Position numbers and translations under genes: made by a program. Under the pieces are notes generated by a model. The model worked only from the letters and a program-made list of their open reading frames with translations, was not told the DNA's origin and ran no database searches. From NCBI GenBank assembly GCA_963971305.1, contig OZ020303.1, positions 45,496,106 through 45,560,105 on the forward strand: a DNA stretch of 64,000 bases, written 5' to 3'. The stretch comes from Arcuatula senhousia. Lineage: Eukaryota; Mollusca; Bivalvia; Mytilida; Mytilidae. This document shows positions 48,501-60,500 of the stretch, in pieces; position 1 is the first letter of the stretch; every line of letters starts with the position of its first letter.

Positions 48501-51500
48501 CATATTAAAATTTCGTGCAAATCTGATTAATATTTTTGAAAAAAAACTTCATTTTTTATCGAAAATCACTGATTTTGAGAATTGGAATTTTTGAACAATA
48601 AAACTCAAAGGCTATTAACAATACAGCTCTGAAGTTTCATACACATTCCATGGAACATGCCTTCGTGGTTATAATCAAAGTTTGTATGATTTTGAAAACA
48701 CTAAGATATATTGCCACGGGTCCCTTTCTGACTTTGTCAGTATTCTAGTCTAGTTTACGTTCTATTTCTACATGTAGGTCTATAAAGGTCTGGACATAAT
48801 AACCAATAAAGTTACCAAAGAAGAACTACAGCAATGTCCACATCATATGATTGACTACCTAGACCCTCTGAAAGAAGATAACACAGTGGTGGACTACAGA
48901 GATATGGCTGTCCCTATTGTATCCTTTGCAAATTAAATGTATAAAGTCTCCATTGTATCCTAATTAAGCAATTGCTAAAAGTCGCTTTTGTACTATTTGC
49001 AAATGTATGAAGTATTTTAGTCCCTATTGTATACTTAATAAATGTGTAAAGACCCTGTTGTAGCTTTAGCAAAAGTAAAATTAAAGTCCTTAAGGTCCTT
49101 TTGTATCCGTAGCAATTGTATATCATTCCTTTTTGTATTCTTAGCCAATAAAAAAGTCCCTTTTTGTGGCCAAAATCGCCATATAGCCCTTAGCAAATGT
49201 ATATAGTTCCTGTTTTATCCTTGGTTGATGTATTACCTCTTATCATGCTTATAGAATACTCAGCAAATTATAAGGTAATTTAAGTTATTCTTGAATCCTT
49301 AGCAAAATGTATACTGGTTCAAATTTTTGACACCCATATGTTTGCCTTGTTAAAATTTAAAAGGATCATACAAATTCCTTATAGTAACAGCATTTTCCTT
49401 GACAATCTAAAGATAGACCAAATATTCCAGTCAAATAAAATTCCAATTATTGTTGGAGGAACAAATTATTACATAGAATCTTTGATGTGGAAGTTTCTGT
49501 TAAATAAACAGGTGAGTTCAATGAAAATTTAAACCCAACCCTAATTAGAGGTAGCTATATTGCAATCTTTTTGTCCATCTGTCTATTCAAACTTTTGTTG
49601 CAGATTTCTCAGCTTCCACTGAAGAAATAAATTTGGTTAACTTATGGTACACCGTTTAAGCATGAAGAGTTCTGAAGGACAGTTGGTCATCTTATTCCTG
49701 TTTGCTTAGTCAACTTAGACTATTATGATGGGCAAAAATGGAAAGATTGTAACAGATTTTTTTGTTCTATTTATGAGAAGTGTTTTGGTACACAACTTTA
49801 GCAAGATCTTTTCAGGTATCTTGGTCATCTACTTCCTGTTTTCCAAATGGTTAATAAGGTATGGTTTGCAACTTTGGTTACAATATTTTTTTCAAATTGT
49901 GGGTTAGGGTCTTCTTAGAATTGGCAATTCCATAGCATTGGTTTTATAAAAGGATTTAAAAAAAAATTCTTGAGCATTGCATAATATTTCTAATGATCTT
50001 AAAAAATATATTGACGAAATAATTTGATAGGGTACTGGAAATCAGGGGTAAACCCCCTTTTTTAAAATAGAAAATTTTTCTTCCTTTTTAAAATTGCACA
50101 TGATTAATACCTACTTGACCTCTGATCTTACATCATAGCAGAGATAATATCACTTGACATATCTCCAGACACATGTTGTTTTCACTCTATAAAAGAGGTC
50201 ATGAACTTCCTAATTCTACAAGACAATTACATTCTACTTATTAGTTGTAAAACTACCCTTTGAGACCTGTCTGCCATCATCTCCCACAGGGTTAGCATAT
50301 TGGCTTGTTAAGTGTTTTGGCATAAAATTTCAAAGATGTCATGACTATCCCAGGAAAAGGTACAAAGGAACCATTTTCTGGCATGTATTAGGATTGGTCA
50401 TTTAGGTAGTTTTCAGGATTGGCACATATCATCTGTGGAGGATTCAAAGGGGGTTCAGGCAGAGTTGCCATACAAACCCCTCCCCTTGAAAACTTAGAAG
50501 ATATAAATATTTTGTGTAACCTTTTTTTGCCTTAAATTTCCAGTCCCCTCAAACAACAGACCCTGGATTTGCCCTGATTATTATCCTGGTCTAAAATCAA
50601 ATTTTGTCTCGCCTGCAATGATTAGTAGCGAAAGGTGAGACATAGGTATTACTTTTAATAGGCGGTGGCAGCGTAAATTTTTTGTAAGACTTTTGTGGAC
50701 AATGAATTACTAGCTAGGCATTTGATATTTGGTATATAGACAGTTCAGGTTATGGTTTACGCAACAGTCACCTGACCCCATTTTCACGCTCTAGTGACTC
50801 TGTGAACTTAGGTCTTTTTCAGGCTGAAACTTTTTTGTTAGACTTTTGTGGACAATGAATTGCTTAAAAAGTATAATAGCTAGGCATCTGATATTGGGTA
50901 TACAGACAGTTGAGGTTATGATCTATGGAACTGTAACCATGCCATGTGACCTTGAACCCAATTTCACACTCCAGTGACTCTGTGAACTTTTTCTTTTTCA
51001 GGCCATAAACTTCTTTGAAAGACTTTTGTGGACACTGAATTTCTTGAAAAGTATAATAGCTAGGCATCTGATATTTGGTATACAGACAGTTGGGGTAATG
51101 GTCTACTCAAGTGTCACCATGCTGTGTAACCTTGATCCAAATTTCATGTTTAAGTAACTTTGTGAACTTATGGGTAAATGTCTAGGCAACTGTCACAGGG
51201 GAGAATTAATAAATGAATAGTTGAAAATCTAGGTATTCCGATTGCGCGAACAGGCGAGACATACTTTAGTGTCAACTCTTGTTTAAATTAAACCAAACTA
51301 GTGAAATTTAAGACACATTTAGAGTTTAGTTGTAAAAGTTAATATAAAAATTGCTGACCATATTTGAGACCACCTATGGTCTTCTTGATTGTTACTTGCA
51401 TCTTTTATATGATCCAACATATTATTGTGGGACACTGTGGTAGTACATGTAATTGTCTGTAAATGGACATTAAGACTAGAAAAACAGTAGAACTCTACTT

Positions 51501-54500
51501 TGGTTCCCATTAATTAAGCAGTTTCATATTCCTGAAAGCTGTTGATAAAATGGTGAGAATATTGTATTTTTAAGAGTCTGAGTGGAAATATGGTTTGTTT
51601 CTCAGCAGGAAGTCTAGATCATAAACCATGTTCAATTAATCTTTAGAACTAGTGATAATTGATTGAGCTGTAGCACATATCATCTACCCCATATAACTAC
51701 ACCAACAGGTGGTTCCTTATTGAATTTAATTTGAAAAAAGAATGGATATGAAATTTTGATAATGAAGTTTTAAAATGCTAAGGCAGGCCCTTAGACAGAC
51801 CAACAAGGGACCCTGTCATTACCACATTTCAATGGTTCCCCATTTTTTAAGTAAAATCTTTTTTCATCAGGAGGGAGAGCCAATCCTCATGCAGCCTCCG
51901 ACTATGCAAAACACAAAATATGTTTCAATAGTGATTTTTTATCTGTTCCTTAAAAATGTATGTAGATGTAAACATTTAATGAAAAATAATTTTAAAGTTC
52001 TGATGGGTATTTATAGTCGCGACTAGGGGAAAGCCCCTCTGCGTCGACTTATACCAATCGGTATAGACTCGCTATGTGCCATGGGTCGTCCAGCCCATGA
52101 CACACCACCGCCAGTGTTAGCTGCTCCAGAGTATCCTTTGTTGTCGCTGGAGCAAAGTTTTCCCTGAAAATTGTTATATCAGTCAATTTAGAGGATTGGA
52201 AATATAATGAACCTTTTAATTGAGAAGAAAATCTGTAATGCCAAATTAATTGCATTGAAGATAAGATAAAATAAAGATAGAGCATTTATCAAGCCTCATG
52301 GGTGCAATTTGGAAATTAGCAGACATCCGCTGAACCCTTGCTCAAACAATGGACTGGCTGACATGGAGAGCTTACATAATGGATTCCCAGACCATAAGTA
52401 ATAAAGTTTGTAACAAGTTTCAGGTCAACTGGCTTTCCTTGGGTCAAACCTTTAGGTATTCATGTCTGGATTGTCTCTGATTCTTTTAACACAGCATCAG
52501 ACTGTTTCTGTAGAATTTTGGAATGGCCTCCAGCAGTGAACATAGGAATTTTCTCAGACACAATATAAACATAACAAGCCCATTAAAACATTAACCACAC
52601 ACTGAAAATCAGCTGTTTGTAATTGACAGTCATGTATATGTTATCAGAATGAATTATGTAAAATGGAACTTAAATTGTCAAAATCAAGGTGATGAAATGC
52701 ATTCATAACATTTGTAAAATAGTTAAGAAAAAATGTTTCTGACATATTTTTTTGAAGTGTGGGAGAAAACTTCACAAGCTAACTCAGTGTGAAATTACTT
52801 GATGAATGGGGAAGATATTATGAATGAAAATAACTGAAAACATATGATACTAGTTAAGAAACTAATAGGCAGTGGTTAGGATGTAATTCTGCTCATCAAA
52901 TGCATTGACCTTTTGAACTTTAATGTGTATTGGCATTATATAACAAGAGGTTAATCTATCATTAATTAGCCTCCCATTGAGAGGATGGGGAATTTGAGAG
53001 GGCTAATCTGACATCCCAGTAGGTAAAACCACCTGCCTACAACAATCTAATGAGCATGGGAAAGTTTTCATTCATAAATATTTCAGGTCAATTTGACATG
53101 CACTAATGTAAACTCTCCAAGGTACAGACAGTGTTTATTTAATTGTTATACAATGAATGATACCCAATACACATAATTAGTTCATATCAGATTTATTTTA
53201 GACCTGATGTCATCCCAGTTATGAAAATAAATGAAAATGTTACATTAAGTGCATTTGTTTATAAATGCCTAAATGAAATTAGTTGATTCTAAGAGGACAA
53301 GAGAATCAAAAATAGAATTCTGCTCTAAAAAGATTGAAAAATGATTGAAAATCATAAGTATTTGTCTGTTGCCATGCCATATTTGTTGATCATTGACAGT
53401 GATTGTCAGCATTCATCAACATACACAACTGTTTGCTGTTCAAGTTTTGGACAATTGATTTTCATTTGGAAATCTCATCATATTATACAGACATACTGAG
53501 AAAGTATTCAATTTTGGGGGCTCCAACATTTGTTGTGTTTTATGGGTCAAGCAAATCATAAAAATTTAATTCCTACTAAATACAAAAAAATTGCATTGAT
53601 TTCCATAAAGAATTTCTATAAAACCCTGAAGTCATATACTAACATGATAGACATAAATCTACTAGACTAAGTATGTATTTTGTTCCCAATCCATGAAAAT
53701 TGATGCTTAATTACAAGTTTTAGTACTGTAAATGTGGAAATTTTTGCAAGGTGATATTTTTGCCATTTTTATTAATGTAACCTTTCACATGGATGATAAT
53801 TTCTCGTTTCTTCTGATTATTTATATTCTTTGCCATTCGTGTGGGCTGGGGGGATGTATTTGCGGATATTATGTGATTGCGAATTAAGCAAAAATAACCC
53901 CACTAGAAATTCCATGTCTACAGTACTTTCAAGGAGTTTAAGTCATATTTAGGAAATGGATGAGTCTTGTTTTTTTTATTTATCAAAATACATTTCAATG
54001 GGAACTTGCATAAATGTTATAATTTCATGTGATAAATACACAGCAACTGAATGCTGATTTCAGATAAAAGTACCATTTCAAGTATTTCAGTGTCCTTACA
54101 GTCATTCCTAAAACTTGCAGTAAAATCGTGAAAATAATGCTTTTTACCGAACAATGACTTTTATTTACAAATTTAAAAAAAAATATTAAGCAGAAAAATG
54201 TTTTACAGTAAAAGGGAGGTAATTCAAGTTCATTTCTATTACAGGACATTGAAAAGGCAGCTAATATTGACCCAACAGACACATCAAAGAACTATAATGT
54301 GAGCAATGAAGAGAAAGATGCCTATAGACGAGAGCTGGAGAAAGAAGATTCTGTGGTCCTTCATCGCAGGTTGATGGAGGTGGATAGAAAAAGAGGAGAA
54401 TCTATCCATCCTCATAATAAGAGAAGAATAATAAGGTTGAAATTATGTACTTATTAATCAAATAATTAAAACACCATCCTATAACTTTGTAATAACATAG

Positions 54501-57500
54501 GCAGATCCAGATTGACCCAAGGGGGCTCACACCCCCCTTATGAAAAAAATTCATGTGTGATATTTATAATTGAAGCCTTATGAGTCCTTCTCCCCTATTT
54601 GGCAAAAAATCTGAAAATTCCACTGAATAACTATCTATATTCAAAAAGGTATTTCTTGGAAATCAAATAAAAGAAGAAAATTGAGTTTTTCTTTATTTTT
54701 GCTTCAGATAAATTTCATTTAAAAAAATACATAAATACACATTTTGAAGCATTGTTAACAAGAACTTTTAATAATGTAATTTTTACTTAAAATAAAGATA
54801 TTTTTTGTTTACATTAAGTAGAAAACTTAATTTTATTTTATTTTTTAGAGCTTTAGAGGTTTATGACCGATATGGGATTGGTATGAGTAAAATATTTGAG
54901 TATCAAAAAGCAGAAACTGGAGAGAATTCTTTACGAGGAGATCTACGTTACAACAATACATGTATATTCTGGATACAGTCTGACCAACCAGGTATAAATT
55001 TACATAACATATGAACAAAACATACATAAATAAACTTTAAATGCAAGTCAATGATAAGGGTCTAGATTTTAATGCCCCACCTAGGAAAAAAGAGGGCATA
55101 TAGTGTTCAGATTCATTTTCTGTCTGTTCATCCAAATCAGTTTGAAGTTACAGGTACTTTTTGGCCAGATTCACGGAGTGAACAATTCAGGTTATAAAAT
55201 TGTGAATGCCGGGCGAGCAGGAAAGAAATTTTTGTAAAAGTTTTCTCAGCAATTTGATATTTGGTATACAGCATCAGGATGGGGTCCCATAATGTGGAAT
55301 TCAATTTAAGGTCTGTTGCTCACCTACTTCCTGTTTAACGAAATCCGGCCATTTTTTACTTTCACAGAATTTTTCATGTTGTGATGAGGGCACATATCTT
55401 TCTCTTTTTGACATATTCATGTTTTCAATTTGTATGTCTGGTTGCTTATTCAATTCATTTCAAACTATGATATTGAATAAATGAAGGTTATCACATGATG
55501 TTTTATTCATAGTTTTGGATGAAAGGACAGACAAGAGAGTTGACGAAATGTTAGGTAGAGGACTGATCGAAGAAATGCAAGATTTCCATAAGAAGTACAA
55601 TACAAAAAGAATTCAGGAAAACAAGTAATAAATAATTAAGTTGTAGTATTACATATAGTAATTGATTGCTTGTATATTTTCACATATATACAACATACAA
55701 ATAAGGATAACCTTCTGTCCAGCACGCTGCACTGATTTCTCATTACCTACAGTACTGTGGAATTTTTTTATTTTCTTTGGTACCAATTTTCATGGTTGAT
55801 AAAAATTGATAAGTTTTTATACCCTTTAATTCCTGGTCCAAAAGCCTGCAGCATACAGATCAACGTTAAATTTCCTATTTATAGGTTAAGACCAACCATG
55901 AATACCACAATATTGATACCCCCGCAAATGAAACCACAGTATATTAATGTTTATTGTTAATATCTATTTGCTCAACTACTCCAGCTTGAAACACAAACTA
56001 GGACTACTGTATCCATTTTATGTTGTATCAGTTGAAATAACATTATTTATGTATATTTTCAGTAAAGTTGATTATACTCATGGGATATTTCAAAGTATTG
56101 GTTTTAAAGAGTTCCATGACTATTTGCTACTTCCTGAAGATGAAAAAAACACACAGAAAGGGAAAGACCTTTTACAGTTTGGTATGTTCTAGTAATGTTT
56201 CTCCCATCCCCATATAGAAATATGGTGTCTCTATCTTACACATAAATTTTTGATTTTGAATTTGATTGAAGAATGTATTGTATAACAACAAAGTTAATTT
56301 GGAAAACTTTTTTTAACCACTTTTATCTTTGCTTTATGAATTTTGCTACACACTAGCTTGTGACAAAAGGCTACTCATGTTCATGTGTTTATTCAGTCTT
56401 TCTTGTTGTTAATATAAAAAAACCTAATGATAACTATTCAGTGTTCTCCCCAGGCCCTTATAGCATCTCGGGACCGAGACGCTATCAGATTTTACCGAGA
56501 TGCTATCAGTCTGTACCGAGACGCTATAAAATTGCTTAAAATTTTTACAATGAAGCCATTCAGGACCATTGGGTAATTGACACCTATACACCACAAGCCA
56601 ATTATCAAATAAATGATTGGTCTGTTGTCAATAAATTGAAAGATATCGATTTTTAACTAATTAGACTTGATTACAGGTGATTGCCGACAGTAGGCACCTG
56701 CCGCTGAGTGTTTTATTATGGTTGGACAACCAATCAGAATTGACCAAAATAAAAACAAACACAAACCATGTGTTTGATACACATGGGTTTTTGAACTTAC
56801 ATGAAAAATAAATGAAAACCAAAACTAAAAGACTGACCAAGATAAAAGAATGATTTTTTACCTTAAAGAATGAATATTGGAATCCCTAAACATCCCTATT
56901 TACGATTATATAGTCCAAAACATTGATTTCACACATTTGATTTTGGCAGTAAATTTCATAAACAAAGAAAGACAACTTTTGGGCAAAAGGGAGATAACTA
57001 AAGGCAGTGGCTACTATGTACAAATTACATGTACCATATATATTTTTTATATGGTACATTTCAGTAAAGTTATTTATTCAAAGCAGATAAGGAATGAAAT
57101 ATATTCATGATATCATTATAAGTTTTTATTATTACTATTTCAGGCAACTTTCTGTCCCTTTCTCTCCCATTTTAATCAAGGGTTGTGAGTCATCACATAC
57201 AACATAATTCTTATAACTAGACCAATTATATTTTCCCACCAAAGAGAATAAAACATAGTCATATTTTACAATGCCTTGACTGTTATTTTCCAGTCATGCA
57301 TACAACCCCCCTCCTATATTATTTAAAAAAAAAGTATTTCTGAATCATGTTTTATACTAAGGGGGGGAGGGGGGGTTGATACATTTAAAATTAAATTATA
57401 AATAAAACATGAGCCAGATGTCGATCGACGCGATTTGTTTTCCTTCAGCTGAATCTTGTTTACACAAAATGTGATGCTATCCAAAATTTCTGGGGAGAAC

Positions 57501-60500
57501 ACTGACTATTTGTTTGTACTGGAATAAGAAATAAGCTATAAGCTTATAGATGGTCCCTTTCTTGTTTGCAGTAAGTGAGTGTGGCTTTTTTTAGCAGCCC
57601 AATTGAACCTTCTCTTACCAGTCTATATAAATGGGCCTTTAACATGCATGGGGTATTGCTGTACCTATGCACAGGACAACTTTTAGTTTTAATAATTTCT
57701 TCTTTAATAATGTATGCCCGGTCACTCACTATGAACCAATCAAAATAAAATTACACATTTGAATTAAATTTTACATGCACAACATCTGAACATGAACTAC
57801 ATTACCAACCAATAGTAGTGACTTTCTGACCATATCAGTTTGTGACTGGACAATTTTAGATAGTAACTAGCAGGTGTGTTTTGACATGCATTAAATAGAG
57901 GTCATAGAAAAATTTCTCACATGCCAAGGTGTTTTAATTTTTGTCATTGGTTAAACTTTTGATTGTAACAAAAATAGAATTGGGAAGGTATTTTGTCCCT
58001 TCTTTAGAACTACTTCTAGCAGCATTCCTTGAGACCATCTTTACAAATGACGTTGCTAGATAATACACCTATAAAATGCTCACCCCTGACAAGGATTAAA
58101 CATTGAACCCTGGCTATAGTAGATACACTACAACAACTCTCATTCTATGGCTGTCATAGTTGGTAAACTGTTTCCTAAATGTTGATTTCACTTGTCTGAA
58201 TAAAACAATATCAATTTGTGCAAAGAAAGCGACAACTTGGTGTTTTTTTGTGTCATTGAATAAATTTCAATTGATGTACTTTGTAGGAATTGATGAAATG
58301 AAATTAGTAACAAGGAGATATGCTAGAAGTCAAGTAAGATGGATTAGGAGAAGGTTTTTGACAGGTAATTGTATAATGTGAAGGGACTTCATTTTTGAAA
58401 TACAATTCTTTTGTGGATTTTAGAAAAAGTGCAGTTTTATAGGTTGGGTGTGTCCCTTTTAAAAAATTGTATCTTTTAATTTAGGAGTTGTATCATCAAA
58501 TTCATGCAGCAGCCCTGAAACTTGTAGCCAGCAAACAATAATTCTTCCGAAATGGCTCTCACCAAGCATGTGAAGCAATCTCACACTTTTCAAGTAACAA
58601 TAAAAAAACATTGTTACTGATTAATTATATCCACCAATGAAATGCAACAATATTTTAAATTTATGATTGATTTTTTAGAATAAAACTGCCTAATATTTCA
58701 ATGTTAGAATTGAATTTATTTTTTGCGGAAGAAATAGGTCCAGGGGTTCAAATTAACATTTGAGTGCAACAGGTCTAGGACTTTTTTAAGTTCTAGGTGG
58801 AAAGTCCACCAGATGTTATTGAAAACTCAAAAGGAGTCATTGTAAATACATGCAGGTCCAGGACTTATGTAAATAAAATGTCACAGGTCCTGAACCAAAT
58901 ATTGAAGGTTCTGGACCTTGGACCAGTGCTAATTTTAACCCCTGTAGGTACTTGCAAGCATTCTTGGAAAACCGGCAGTGATTTATCATTTGTGAAAGAT
59001 CAGTCGGTCTTTTCCAAGAACCAATGTAAGACACTATATATCTTTCCAGTAAGGGCTGTTCCAGAATTAAATATGTGAAGGGGGTCAGGTGGCACTTTTT
59101 TAGCTCACTTAGCCAAAGGCCATGTGAGCATATGCCATCACTATGCGTCGGTCGTCTGTCGTCCATTAAAAATTTCAAAAATCTTCTTCTCTGAAACCAA
59201 TGAACCAATTTAACTGAAACTTTGCAGGAATGATATATGACATGTTGGCAACAAACAATCCTCATTTTAAAAGGATTCGACAAAGAACCTGGCCACTGTT
59301 ACTAAAAATAGAACATAGGGTAAAATCACTTAAAATGGCTTATAACTCAGCAACCATAACAGATAGAAAAAATCCGAAGGATCTTAGGCTCTGTAGGATC
59401 TTAGGCTCTTCAGAATCTAAAGCTCTACAAAACTCTGCTTGGGTAGAAGTTGTCAGATGACCCTTGATCAGGGTTATGGCCCTTTTAAGGTCAAAAATAG
59501 TGTTTTTTCATGTTTTTGCCATATGGAATGAAAACTATTGCAGATAGAGAAAAAGCTATTGCTTGCTTAAATGTTCAGCTCATTTAGCTCTACAAAAGTC
59601 TCCTAGGGTAGAAGTTGTCAGATGACCCCTTATAGGGGTTACAGCCCCTTAAAGGCAAAAAGAAGTGTTTTTGGCCTATAGAATAAAAACTTTTGCAGAT
59701 AGAGAAAAGCTGTTGCTTGCTTAAATGTTCAGCTCATTTAGCTATACAATAGTCTTCATAGGGTTGACCAGGTGAGCAATTCAGGCTCCTGGGAGCCTCT
59801 CGTTCTTTACCCCACCATCCATAAAAAATAATTAATTTTTATCATTGTTTCTTCCAAAAATATTTCTAAAACACCCACCACCCACCATAAATGTAATAGA
59901 AATTCCTCCCGACCCCCCACAAGATAATTCTGGAACAGCCCTAACTTATCTTTAGTCCATCTTAATAGTTTGATGTAGTCATGATTTTTTTTTTTTAATT
60001 GTTTTATGTACTAGTTCATATTGCATCCTCATTATTAAGTCCCCGACCACGAAGTGTCGGAGGACTTATTGTTTTTGCCCAGTTTCTTATTATTATTATT
60101 AAGTCCCCGACCACGAAGTGTCGGAGGACTTATTGTTTTTGCCCAGTTTCTTATTATTATTATTATTATTATTCTTATTTCAATTTCCTATTTATAGATC
60201 TAAAGTTTGTCCGACATATCTCGTAAAAACGCTTTGGCGAATCAAGATGAAACCTTTTGAGATGGTTAGGGGGTCACTCATAGATGGGCCATCGACTTTT
60301 AAAATTTTCAAGATGGCCGCCATTTCAAAATGGCCGCCTGCGGAAAAAAGGGGCGGAAAATTTTTTCTCGTCTGATCGTCTTGAAAATGGGTTATCTGGG
60401 TAAAGTGGGTATGCTGATTATCATGGTGCGACCGGATTTTTTCTACGACCTGCCAATTTTTGGCAATTAGCCGCCGAAATCGCCAAAAACTCGACTTTGT

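Noticed and set aside
58837..59283. 148-codon minus-strand frame
   Set aside because: It runs across a MITE end and the head of a hairpin-headed element, so it is a by-product of repeats.
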